A stretch of DNA of 64,000 nucleotides from Stereum hirsutum FP-91666 SS1. Lineage: Eukaryota; Basidiomycota; Agaricomycetes; Russulales; Stereaceae. The notes below the pieces were generated by a model. The model saw only the letters and a list, made by a program, of their open reading frames with translations. It ran no database searches and had not been told where the DNA came from. The translations under genes and the position numbers were made by a program. Position 1 is the first letter of the stretch, and each line of letters begins with the position of its first letter. Location of the stretch: the NCBI RefSeq assembly GCF_000264905.1, contig NW_006763153.1:319505-383504 (forward strand), written 5' to 3'. Below are positions 12,444-23,269 of the stretch, one piece after another.

Positions 12444-15032
12444 ACGTATGTATAAGTCTGGGAGGCCGTGGGAAAAGTCCGAAGACGAGGTCGTCCGGGC
12501 TTAAGGCATGCCCCGGACCTTTCATCGTCGTCATCCCTCGACTCTGTCTCTGTATACTCCTGCACCGGCTGTTTCTTCCTCTGCGCTTCAAAGCCAAACT
12601 TGCAATCTCACTTCTCCTCACTTCTACATCCTCGACACCGAGAGGATTGGTTGGGTTTCACTCAGGTGCGTCTCTTTATCCACTCGTCCGCTGATACAGC
12701 TCACGTTTGCCACCATAATTCTCAGTGTAAATCGTTTTCTATCGAAACTCCTTACAATATGAGCGACCAACAGCTTATAGGCGACCCAATGCCTCTCTAT
12801 AAATACCGCTTCACGCACACCAACCGTACAGTCGTTAGCGCCTTCGAGCTGTGCTGTTCTGGTCGACGCCAATTAGACGTCATGGTGTTATCATGCGTGA
12901 AAATTGCTTGATGTCGACAGAAACAGAGCGAACCTGAGGAACTCCGGTAGCACGCTCCTCTCTTTCATGAGCACGTCGGTGTCGCTGTGAAATTTGATGG
13001 GCAGAAAGCTCTGGCGGAGTGTCTAAGAACCGGGTGGCATCAGTATGATTGGTTTTCACTAAAGGAAAGTGCATACCATCGGATTGACGCAGAAAGTTTT
13101 CATTAGTGAGGTGGGGTTCTCGATGTGGAAGCATACGGTCATACGCTGTCTCAGTATCTCAAGACAATTGGCGCTGCCGAGTTCGAAAAAACTTTGCGTC
13201 GTGTTGAACATGGATACGCGAGCTCGAGGCGGCGGAGCTCCTCTTACTCGGCCACCCTAGAGGCCATCTCATCACTGGATATGACCTCGAAGCTCCCGTT
13301 CGCGCTCATTCCCCTATCACTCTAGATGACGAAGACATCGGCGTCGACGAGGATGACGATACCCGCTCCCAAGCTTCTCAAGATATTGTTAGCGATTCGC
13401 CGAACACATCTTGCAGACGCCCACGGCGAAACCCTGCGACTCGACGTGAGCCTCGTCGTAAAGTTGCTCGTGATGCTGTCGTTCGTTGGCGTGCGCAGGC
13501 ATTGTACAGACGGTACGAGAACGCACCTCGGGGCTTGGAGGGTCTCATGCCCGACGCTGTTGTTACATTCTTCGCGGCCAACTCGTATAATCTAGTGCGG
13601 TATGAACGTGTGCTTGGAGGGTCGAAGAGGCGCCGAGAGCGCCAAGGTGGTGCGGGGGACCTGTGGCTATTAGGTCGCGGTGGGTCTAGGCAGGAATAAA
13701 GGCCATGCCTTGATCTGTTGTGAGACGGGTGAAGGGTGCGTGGAAGCTGCAGGGGAGTAGATCGCGCCAGTCTGCGAGAAGAGAAACAATAGGACGTGAA
13801 TGACTGAGGCTGTGGCACGAGAAATGATGTGGTGGGATCGCTTACGGAGTTGTTGGGAGCGACGAGGACGAGGGAGGTGGCTTTTGTCTTTGGGGTGATG
13901 AGCGGAGTGCAGCATTCGAGGAAGAGGACGAAGGCGGCTTCGGGGTAGGTTTGGCAGAGGATAGGCTTCACTCCGAGCATAGTCAGCGTCGTCTAAGCAC
14001 GATGTCAGTATTCAATTACCCCAACCGACAAGCAGCCTGAGAGTTGAACCTACTGATGACTGAAATACCTGCAAGACCGAGCACTCAGCCTAGCATACGT
14101 TTTTGAGAAGACATGATTACTCGCCAAGACACAGACATGATAACCCTAGATGGCTCATCGCACGGATCGGACAACGTCAACACCGCGGCCGTCAATCATC
14201 CGTAGCAGCCACTTATGTATCTTGCCCATAAACGACCTTCATATTCTCCGCCCAACGCGCCAGTAATGCCGCCGTACTTCGTGATGATAAGATCGGCGGA
14301 GATCTTGGAGAGGGAGGCGCAGAGTTCAGGCGGTGGGAGGGCGCCGAGAGTGCATGGAGAGGTCGAGAAGGCGTTCAAGGGACTGGGGGGGGTAAAATTT
14401 GGCCCAGATGTTGGCTTGAGAGATGCTGAGATTGGGGTGGCGTTAGCGTGACTCGGATCTGGTAGTATGTTGCGAGGACTCACTCTGAACTCACGGTGGC
14501 GTGGTACTGTTCACAGTGTTCTTGGATATCATCCATAGTGCTAGTACTGGAGCGCGAGACGGTCCTGATGATACGAGGGGCGGAGGGGAACGTTGTAGGA
14601 TTGCCAGAAACGAGACGGCTAGCGTTCGGTCAGCCTAGTAAGCGCCATCGCAGATGCCATAGTTCAGAAAGGCGCATGAGGAACGACAAAGGAACCATGA
14701 TCATGGACCATACCAGCTAGGATGTAAGAGTGCGTGCTCTCGTGCGCCGTGGCTCAGCCAGTCGGGATTTGCGGAAAGAGGGGCTTCGGAAGTTGCAGAG
14801 AGTGAGAAGAACATATTGTGGCAAAAAGGCGCGCCCCGCGCTCTGTTTCGCACGGGTAGCGGAGTTTCGATTCACAACTCCGCGCTTGTTTCAAGTCACC
14901 TCCGCTCCTCCACCATTTCTCCCGTCTCCCGTTGCACCACAGAGACGGGGCTTGTGTGAGGGGCGACCTCAAGGTGAGCTCGTTTTCTCCTCCGTTTCCC
15001 CCCCTTTTTTTTTTGGTTTCTATTTCGTGGAA
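12444..15032. other. Unassigned region, possible small or broken genes on both strands
   Basis: On the plus strand, 13,125-13,325 reads an Arg-rich peptide. A shifted frame from about 13,250 to 13,699 continues with an acidic stretch (TLDDEDIGVDEDDD) and a basic helix-rich segment to a stop, which resembles coding DNA with one frameshift. On the minus strand, 13,378-13,980 and 14,196-14,483 are open and start plausibly (MLGVKPILCQTYPEAAFV), with possible 50-nt introns between them. None matches a family I know. The minus ORF 12,880-13,134 is weaker. Confidence 0.3.
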
Positions 15033-15117
15033 GACCCAGGAGCACTCCCTCGCGCTCTTGCTAATGCGCTGGGTAGACGTTCGGCCCCCTTAGCTTCGCG
15101 AGGGTCCATCCTGGGTC
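15033..15117. repeat. Imperfect inverted repeat upstream of the dioxygenase gene
   Basis: GACCCAGGA...CCCTCGCG (15033-15054) pairs with CGCGAGGG...TCCTGGGTC (15097-15117), so RNA or single-stranded DNA could form a long stem with a small internal bulge. It lies about 130 bp before the dioxygenase ATG, downstream of a poly-T run. It could be a leader structure, a small RNA or a MITE remnant; nothing in the sequence decides between these. Confidence 0.5.
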
Positions 15118-15248
15118 GCGTTTTTACGCGTTTTTTTCTGTTGTGTTGTCATCCTGCCCATTCTACCTACTATATCCCGTCCTTTTTCAATTTTATGCGT
15201 ATTAATGCTTGTTTATTTGCATCTAGTGTTGGCATATCGCGTTCACAG

Positions 15249-17347
15249 ATGGACCGGCTCGTAAGCATCACCGTTATTTCGGTCTTCTCCTGCTGATTTT
15301 CTTTGTCGTGCACTGGTAGGCCCACGCTCTACGCGTTTTTACACCGTATATTTTCCCGGACGGTCTCGATGGATTAGTCAACGTTAGTGACGGTTTCAAT
15401 CTCCATCGAGCACTGCGGCGAGCAGCCGCCGTCGCTGACTTCACCGAAGACAACGACGAATGCACTGATATACCCGTTGAATTCGAAGATGAAGATTACG
15501 ACCCTTTGGCCTACCCCGTCTCTTCTCCAGAGCCATACACATCCCCATCCCCATTATCCTCCGCACCGACCTCGCCTTCGACACAACCCCCGGCGCCACA
15601 CATCTCTGCGCCACCTGAACCACCCATCTCCGCGTCACCTCTGCCGACGGAGCACTCCGATTCACTATTCACGGACCTCACATCATCTCGACCTCTGGCA
15701 GACCCTGTTGCTCCGTCCTCGACACCATGGGTCGCAACGAGAATCGCGGCCGTTACATCCGCCGTCAGCAGCGTCGTTTCCTTCTGCCGAGGCCCTGCCG
15801 AGGCTGTCCCTCCTCCACCAGCTCTGTCTACTTCCCCTCCTCCGCCAGCGTCGCCTACTTCCCATCTGCCCGCGCCGGCTAACTCCCCTGCACCACCTGG
15901 ATCCTGTGCGCCCCATCGCCCACGTAATCACCGTAAGGCCAAGGCGCGGCAACGCGACCGCGACAAATCCTACGGACCGATTGAAGAAGCAATGAGCAAT
16001 CCTTTAACTCGCGGCCCTCTTACCTTTCCCGAACGGCTCGTTGAGAAGTACAGCAAGATCAACATCGCCGATACTCTCCGCATGAAGTGGTTCTCTGCTT
16101 CCGGCCTCGCACACGCGCTTGGCGCCTGGATTGGTGTTCGGAGGTTCAAGTCTTCGGATGTTGATGGATGGACTGCAGAGAAGTTAGTGCAAGAGTGTGG
16201 GTTCACTCTGATTCAGTGGGACGGGTAGTACGTCACATCCGCACTTGCTTTTCTCCTCTCCAGGTTACTGACGGGTGTTGGGGTAGCTCGAGTTTTGCGT
16301 TAGTAGATAAGCTGGGCCACATAATAGCTCGCTGTATTGGATTTCCTAAGGACTCTCGGTGGGAGCAGATATGTCGAGGGGCATGTGAGGCTATGGATCG
16401 CGCGCGCGCAGCCATGGCAAGCCCGCAGCGCGATCCAAATGGTCGTCGAGGTTTTTTCTGGACTCTTTTCACCGGTTTCTCCATGGGTGGTGGTCAGAAA
16501 GTACGACACTATTCCTGATGTTTTTCAGACTTACTGACTCACTGCCGCTGCCACAGTATCCAATGCCCATGGATATGAAATCCAAAGCAAACAAGAAGGC
16601 TGCTGACGAACTTTGTAAGGATCCGAACATCAGGAAGATCGCCCATCATGGAAGCAGTAAGTCTCCGCTTTCCCGTCCATTCTTGTAGAATTGCTCACCT
16701 TTAAGTCATCAGCCACGTATGCCTTCACTTCGCCAAAGGCCTTCAGCTTTCTCGATAGCTGTCTTCTCCTTATCGAGTCCATGGCCGTACTGCTCTGTCT
16801 CCCCGCGCTCATCCGCCCTTTCCCTTTCAGCATCTTCCCCGCGGTAACATTCAATCTCGGCTCGAATGTTACCACAAAGCTCCATCGCGATTTCAACAAC
16901 ATCATCTTTGGCATGTGCGCTATCCACGCGCTTGGACGTTACGACCACACAAAAGGGGGTCACCTCATCCTTTGGGATTGGAAGATCGTTATCGAGTTCC
17001 CTCCCGGTACAACCATACTCATTCCTTCCGCCGCTGTTGCACACGGGAATACACCCCTCCACGATCCCAAGAACGAAGAGCGGAAATCTTTCACTCAGTA
17101 TGTTCCCGGTGGGCTTGTTCGATGGTTCTCGTATGGGTACCGTACGGAGAAGGAGATCAAGGAGCAGAATCCAGCTGAGTGGCTAAGGATTAAGGCTGAG
17201 GCAGATGCGCGTTGGGAAACAGCCTGTGGGATGTTCTCCAAGGTTTCGGAACTACATATTGACATTATTTCTCATCTTACTATACAACGTAAAGAAACCC
17301 AGGATGCGGGTGTGGGCTATGCGGCCGAAGCAATAGACATCGAGTAG
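15249..17347 (+). CDS. TET/JBP-like 2-oxoglutarate/Fe(II) dioxygenase, intact, five exons, 621 aa
   Basis: TET/JBP enzymes oxidise methyl groups on DNA bases (5mC or thymine) using 2-oxoglutarate and Fe(II); basidiomycetes carry large families linked to KDZ transposons. Exons: 15249-15260 (MDRL only), 15320-16224, 16287-16500, 16557-16656 and 16713-17347. Introns are 56-62 nt with GT-AG ends and compatible phases, and the total of 1,866 nt is fully open. Residues 1-250 are acidic then Pro/Ser-rich and disordered, with a basic stretch NHRKAKARQRDRDK that could be a nuclear signal. The catalytic double-stranded beta-helix is in the last exon: metal ligands LHRD (HxD) and VAHGN, the 2OG-binding arginine in ERKSFTQY, and strands GGHLILWDWKIVIEFPPG and TTILIPSA. 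A charged helix follows, with RWETACGMFSKVSEL. The start is fixed by the first exon joining in frame with no upstream alternative. Substrate and activity are inferred from the family only. Confidence 0.8.
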
Positions 17348-18036
17348 ATAGCGTCATACACTACCATTAATTGTTTTTACCTTAAATTGTTTTTACCTTA
17401 TACTCTGTAATGTTAATGATCGCCGTTCGCAGACCTGGGAGTGACTGGCTTGTGTAAACAATACCGGGAGAATGCTGACTAGAATACATGTGTCTTGTAT
17501 CCCAAAGCCCCACAGGCGAGTGGCCTTTACGATCTTTATGGAGATTTCGGTATCCGTAGGGAGCGTAGGGAGATCTGGCGTGGGTATTTAGCATATAACA
17601 CTGCCTATGGAAGCACTCTTCCTCCAGGTGAACTTGTTCAATTGGTCAGACACCGTTTGACCCTCTTACTGTAAGATTCTCCTAACTTAGGTTTGGCGAA
17701 GCAGTCTAGAGTGAGATAAGATAAGATCCCCACACAGCTTGTGATGTTCTCCAAGCCAGCTTTGTCCTATGGTGAGTTATGGTTTTTCTTTGGTAGAATC
17801 CATCTCCTCTTCTCATGGTCGGATGCATATACATGGCCGCTCTCCTCGCTCACGAGGCTATGATCAAACTTTCGCAATTAAGACCCGGTGGACGTCTCAT
17901 CGTCTCCTCTTTGCTGCCAAACTCGCCTGCATTATGCTCGACAACATAGTGAAGCTTGATGGTATGAGAGATAAATCAGAACGAAATTTGAGAGTCTTCT
18001 TGAAGTGCGCACCGAACCGAATATCAAGTTTTTTTT
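17348..18036. other. Unassigned spacer with small ORFs
   Basis: A plus-strand stretch near 17,515-17,670 reads LYDLYGDFGIRRERREIWRG and runs on to a stop, and 17,819-17,940 reads MVGCIYMAALLAHEAMIKLS. Both look coding-like but are isolated, and I cannot assign them. No link to the dioxygenase upstream is evident. Confidence 0.3.
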
Positions 18037-18660
18037 TACATCGGGAAATCGACCCCGCGCTAATGCCAGCTAATTGCACGGCTAATCCCACGCGGCGCGG
18101 CTATCGGCGACCGGGTTGTTGGTACCGGCGAGTTAGCACAGATTAGCACAAATTAGCCCGGGGTTAGCCCTGGAAAGAGCATACCGAATTATTCAGGGCA
18201 TTTCTATATTGACAGTATGTAGAGCTCGACCGTAGGGTTGTCAACAATGTAGTTTGCATGCAGTATAATACATTACTATGGCCGCAGTGTCTCTGGCTCT
18301 TTGTGAGCACCGCCGAGAGCACCCCAAGCAATGTACTTAACACTGTATGCAAAGCCCATCCTCTATTCATTTCTCAAATACTATATGGCTTGGCATATAT
18401 ACTCCTCCCCCATACCTCTTGAAAGTTTTCGAAAGCGGGGGCAGACGTGAACGACAAGTGAACCTTGGGTGGCACACGCTTCGCAGTCTATTTGGCTTTG
18501 TTTGTTCACAGTTGACGACGCGTCGCCCTCTGTCGCCCTGCGTTGCCGCACCTTCTTTCCTCCTTCCTCTCACCTACGACGCTGGGAGTGCGCTCTCAGC
18601 CATTAGCCGTAGCACTCTCATCTGTCACTCTCACTGATGGTGTGTACTCTAACTTGGTCC

Positions 18661-19351
18661 CAAGGGGAGCTGACAAATATAATGAATAACCGGGACCTGG
18701 TTAGTTAGTTAGGCCCTCGGGCCTCTTAAAAAATTTTTGGACCCCACCCAGAAAATCGCCGAGAATGGCCAAAATAATACATTGGGCTGGGAGCGATGTA
18801 GGTATCATGTGCTGATGCTAAGTGGATTATTATAGAACCATTTTGTGGGCAAAATGTTGATGTCTGGGTCAAAACTAGAGTGAAATAATTAAGAGCTTTG
18901 CCGTTGGACAGTCTTACGCAAAGCTCAGACTGGTAAATTGAGTGTGATTGAGCAGCCATGCATCATGGAAATATAGAAGCATAAGGTTTGGGCTCAGAGG
19001 CTAGGGCAGGGGAAGATCGACGTCAACGGCGAACATAACCTAGCCTAGGCTAGGGTAGGGGAAGATCGACGTCAACGGCGAACATAACCTAGCCTAGGCT
19101 AGGGTAGGGGAAGATCGACGTCAACGGCGAACATAACCTAGCCTAATTCAAGTGCAGATTGAATGATAGACTGATTATAAATCACTTATACTTCATTCTC
19201 CAAAAGAAATAAAGAGCGGAGATTCTTCTGATTGGCTCAGAAATATTATTTAAATCATTTAAATATTAATTACAGTTAGTTAGTTCACCCCTCGCCTCCC
19301 TTAAAAAAAAATCGACTCCCGGTGTTTCATTCAAGATCTCAGCTCCCCTTG
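18661..19351. mobile_element. Non-autonomous hAT-like element, copy A (691 bp)
   Basis: Perfect 13-bp terminal inverted repeats (CAAGGGGAGCTGA) bound the element, and the 8-bp target duplication CTTGGTCC flanks it at 18653-18660 and 19352-19359. Eight-bp duplications are the hallmark of hAT transposition. It has no coding capacity and would need transposase supplied in trans. Copy B at 21,623 is homologous along its length, but copy A carries an internal 49-bp minisatellite that B lacks. Confidence 0.9.
19003..19145. repeat. 49-bp minisatellite, three units, inside hAT copy A
   Basis: A unit starting GGCTAGGG and containing GATCGACGTCAACGGCGAAC and ACCTAGCC occurs three times with a 49-bp period (unit marks at 19021, 19070 and 19119). 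The units are nearly identical. hAT copy B has only the beginning of a single unit, so the expansion arose within copy A or its immediate source. Confidence 0.9.
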
Positions 19352-19831
19352 CTTGGTCCTCCGTATTTCCCTCCTCATGGTGATAGCTGTTTGCATGGCT
19401 TTTACGGCGCCAGCGCTGCGAACCTTCCCTGGCCATCGTTCAGCGCATGTCGGGTAGACTATAGGTGCAACTAGGTGCGTGGTCTTCCTTTTCTCTTTCA
19501 CTGACTTGGTAAATACATGACCCTGTTTCTCATCACTGACAATGTCGAAGACATCAAGCTTATAACCTTATGCTAGCTGTACGCGATCGCCCTCATCAGG
19601 GGCCGCTCAGATTATATAAGAGGTACGTACTTGCATTGTTTGCCTTGCCTGTTCTGGATCTCTAATGTTTGCAGGTCGCATGACCATGTGCATGGAGCAC
19701 ATGTAGACGTGATGTAGTGCAAGTTGTTCACGTCATGAACAATGGATAGCGTGATTCAATCGCGGTGAATCGTTGGTGTACGAGGTGAGTTGTATCATGC
19801 ATAAACTCTTGTTTTTTCTTCTTCATAACTG

Positions 19832-20821
19832 TTGAGTGTGGTGTGCCGCAGATCCCACCTTTGCTGCATGTATATACTTTTGTTCCCTCATCTCCAGCAG
19901 CTCACTAGTACTTTTGCGACGTTTTTGGTCAGTCTTGTCATGACCGTCCTGACATGGCCTATTTGTTTTCCTTCATTTTTCTCTATTTTCCTTCCTCTAT
20001 CGCTCGTGACCCGGTTCCCTCTCCTCTTTCCTCTCTGTTGACTCGTTTCCTACGGATGTCCGGACTATATTTACAGACGCTTACGCGTACACCCATGCCT
20101 CTCCACTCTTCCGGTTTTCACTCTATTCTTGTACGATTACTCATCCTGCTTACCCTGCGCTGACGCGTCCTCTCCTTGGCTTACTGATCCCTTTCCCTTG
20201 CTTACTGATACTTTGTTCCCACGCTTACGCGTCTCCTTTCCCACGCTTACGCGTCCCTTCCCCTTCTACATATATATACTTTGGGTACTTCCACCTTCAC
20301 TTTCCCTTAACCTGATCCTCCTCTTAGTCACCCGGTACAAAGACACTTGTCTACCAGCCCACTGTTGCACTTGGTACGGTTACCAACTCCAACTTCGACT
20401 ACACCTACTCGGTCTATCTCCACGCCCACAAGGCTCCTTGGAATATACTCGTTATCTTGGTTCTCTCTCCATCGTTCGGCACACCCCGCCAAACTCGAGT
20501 GCAGACTAGACTTCCGGTCGCCCATCTCTTGATCACGCCACCAGCCGCGATCTTGACCTAGGAACCACCCGTCGGATACTACCAACGTAGTCCGATCTCA
20601 CGTAACCCAGCGTCTAGGGTTTTTACGTTCGGCCTTAGCCGCTCATCTAAGCAACACAGCTTAGAAGTCCGCAGTGGTCGCGACAAGTCTCGCGTCATCA
20701 TTTTAAGCTCTCCGCCTCATCTTCCTCTCCTCCACCACATCTAACATGATACAGAGAGCATCGTAACCCTAGCCAATCCCTTCTACCGCCGCCCTTCGCC
20801 CTATACGCACCATCTGTCATT
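19832..20821 (+). promoter_or_regulatory. Pyrimidine-rich stretch with ACGCGT boxes
   Basis: No convincing gene is present; the open frames here are low-complexity pyrimidine runs. ACGCGT or its immediate context (TTACGCGT, TGACGCGT) occurs four times (about 20,086, 20,162, 20,228 and 20,248), twice within a repeated CCCACGCTTACGCGTC. ACGCGT is the MCB core bound by MBF in yeasts. The stretch lies upstream of a small spliced ORF at 20,822 and could be its promoter, but this is only an inference. Confidence 0.3.
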
Positions 20822-21176
20822 ATGGACCCACAAGACTTACACCACCACTATTCTCGTGTAATCACAGTCCCTTTGCCGACGCGCGGTCATGTCCCCGCCG
20901 CTGATGTGGATGTTCGTAGTTTTTTGATGGTTTGTTTCGAGACTCGAGAGGTTTTTCGCCGTGTCATGCGGCGTGGTTCCTGTCAGTGAGTTGTATACCT
21001 TTCCCTAGCTCCGTTGCGTGTTTCTTTCTTCAATAACTTGCTTGCTAACAAAACCTAGGTGTTCTGCAGATTTTTACCGTGCACGAACGATCATGTTGGT
21101 TGTCTGGCGACGTGCCCAGCTCCGTAGGGCTTGTAGTAGTCGTCCATGTGCAGGCTCTGTAGTACCTTGTATTTAG
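20822..21176 (+). CDS. Small two-exon hypothetical protein, 93 aa
   Basis: Exon 1 is 20822-20985 and exon 2 is 21059-21176. The GTGAGT donor and CTAG acceptor join in frame to an open product of 93 residues. The product starts MDPQDLHHHYSRVI and is Arg- and Cys-rich at the end (RRACSSRPCAGSVV). I recognise no domain. It lies in the candidate inverted-repeat element, so it may be a leftover 5' end of an element-borne gene truncated by later insertions. Confidence 0.4.
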
Positions 21177-21583
21177 AAATTTAATTGTCTAATGTAATAA
21201 ATTTGATGCTCGTATGATATGTGTGCACGCATGATGGTTTACTGCAGGAATGGGTATGCAGCAGGGCGAGGAAGAGGGCAGCGTCAGGGCTTATGAGTGA
21301 AAATTAGCTCTGATTAGCATCCCATTAGTTGGCGGACTTGTCTAATCACGGCTAACCCTAATCCTAGGCTGATTAGCCCTGATTAGCCAGAGTTAGGTCT
21401 CGTAAGCCGGGGGGTGATTTCCCAATGTATCCAGTACGGACCGTTTGATTGATTGCATGGCTGACTTCAAACCCTGTTCGAGTTCTTCGGAAGTTCAAGT
21501 CAAGTCTGCCCTTGATTCGGGAGTCGCGACAGTTTACACCATTAGACCTTATATGTTTTGAGTTTACTTAGAACTCGTTGGCG

Positions 21584-21608
21584 GAGGATCTGTCCGATCC
21601 GCCAATGA
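21584..21608. repeat. Short hairpin next to hAT copy B
   Basis: TTGGCGGA and TCCGCCAA form a perfect 8-bp stem around a nine-base loop, extendable outward to CTC/GAG. It sits just left of the hAT copy B target duplication. It could be the hairpin end of another mobile element; the CTRR end and AT target that a Helitron would need are not clear. Confidence 0.4.
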
Positions 21609-21622
21609 GCTTTCACAAAAAT

Positions 21623-22199
21623 CAAGGGGAGCTGACAAATATAATGAATAACCGGGACCTGGTTAGTTAGTTAGGCCCTCGGGCCTCTTAAAAAAATTTT
21701 GGACCTCACCCAGAAAATATCGAAAAATATCCAAAATAATGCATCGGGCTTGGAGTGATGTAGGTATTATGTGCTGATGCTAATTAGATTGTTACAGGAC
21801 CATTTTGTGGGTGAAATGTCAATGCCTAAGTCAAAAATAGACTGAAATATTTGAGATAATCACCGTTAGACAGTCTTACAACTCTTATAGATAGCTCAGA
21901 CTGGTAAGTTGAGTGTGATTGCTATGCATCTTGGAAACACAGAAGCAGAAAGCTTGGCCTCAGAGGCTAGGGCAGGGGAAGATCGACGTCAACTTCAAGT
22001 GCAGATTGAACAATAGACTAATTATAAATCACTTATACTTCATTCCCCAAAAGAAATAAAGAGCGGAGGTTCTTCTGATTGGCTCAAAAATATTATTTAA
22101 ATGATTTAAATATTAATTACAGTTAGTTAGTTCACCCCTCGCCTCCCTTACAAAAAAAGTCGACTCCCGGTGTTTCATTCAGGACCTCAGCTCCCCTTG
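21623..22199. mobile_element. Non-autonomous hAT-like element, copy B (577 bp)
   Basis: It has the same 13-bp terminal repeats as copy A and its own 8-bp target duplication ACAAAAAT (21615-21622 and 22200-22207). The two copies are close in sequence apart from scattered substitutions and the missing minisatellite. Different target duplications show two independent insertions. Confidence 0.9.
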
Positions 22200-23269
22200 A
22201 CAAAAATTACCAAGTTTGTATTAACATATAAGCCCTATTGTCCTCCCTTATTTGTGCGAGAAGTCTTCTGTTCCTTTCCGTCACCACTAGTCGGGGTCGT
22301 TCACATTGTAACAGGCTCACGTAGGCTCACGTCACGCTCAAACTTATGTCTTCCTTCAGGTTGCTACTGACACTGCCTTGACCTAGAAGCAAGAACATTC
22401 CTCCCAATCGGACAACAACATTGTTGAAGGTAACCCAGCGGGTGAACAGGTATGCATCATCAATTTCCAATCAATTTCTCAACTGGTGTAAGCTTGCCTT
22501 ACGCCTTGTGTATCACACGTGCAATAAACCAGACCAGGTGTCGGATTGCACAGTAATACGGTAGGGTAAAGTAAGCTTGTCTCTTCCTCGAGGGAGGAAG
22601 GCCCGTTATATATACATTCAGTCAAAAGGAATATGAAATAGAGCACAGCCGCTATGGCCGGCATAAGATGACTCGACGTCTACAGACGTCTCTCAAGAAG
22701 CGAGTAAGTAATATAGAAGAGATAGAGATGCCGGGTAGAAGTGCCTTAGAAGAGGACTTCTATCCCTTTCCTAATCGGGAAGATGGCGGAGCCGAACGTT
22801 CCACAAAGGGTCCGTTCGCCTTACAACTGGCCTTTCACGATGTCGTCGAGCTTGATACGCCGCACACCCCTGAGATCCTCACTATTCTTCCACTGCTCCA
22901 CCAAATACTTCCCCTCCACTGGCAGAACCTTACTGTTCTTCGTCTCCACTTTGGTATGCAGCCTGTTCTGCAGCTCTGGCCCGGGCACCACTCACTCCAC
23001 TAACTCCGTCACTACCTGTCCCTCATCCTTCTGTCCACTCTCACCAGACGCAGGGTCCGATAGTCCACCGTTGAGCTAATGATCCTCAGCGATGGTAGAC
23101 ATCACCCTGTCATTACTAACCGCCTCTCCCAGCCTGAACTTGAACTCCTCCCCGTCCTCAGCAACTTTGACGACCCTCGTACATCTTTCTCATATATTGA
23201 TATCGCCCGGCAGGCCATTGACGTGCGCGATCGTGATATGCGGCCTCTTGCTCACCCTCCCATTCTGCT
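22200..23269. other. Region without a recognised gene
   Basis: Short ORFs occur on both strands (plus 22,668-23,003, for example) but their products are low-complexity and unmatched. The segment may hold the 3' end of the minus-strand family gene that follows. Confidence 0.3.

Larger units (their letters stand above)
18037..21429. mobile_element. Candidate 3.4-kb inverted-repeat element with GCTAAT-rich ends
   Basis: The left end TACATCGGGAAATCGACCCC (18037-18056) matches the complement of the right end at 21411-21429 except for one substitution and one indel. Inward from both ends lie many copies of GATTAGC/GCTAATC (18,060-18,170 and 21,300-21,400), as expected of subterminal transposase-binding sites. 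The interior holds a nested hAT-like copy and a small spliced ORF at 20,822. No target duplication is obvious, and no transposase is present. Confidence 0.4.

Noticed and set aside
15387..15995. 202-aa His/Pro/Arg-rich plus ORF
   Set aside because: It is a shifted-frame shadow of the Pro/Ser-rich second exon of the first dioxygenase.
17819..17940. Short-chain dehydrogenase-like peptide (AALLAHEAMIKLSQ...)
   Set aside because: It is too short and lacks the Rossmann glycine motif and the YxxxK site; the resemblance may be chance.
21584..21608. Helitron 3' hairpin
   Set aside because: A stem is present, but the CTRR terminus and AT insertion site are not, and no Rep/helicase gene exists nearby.
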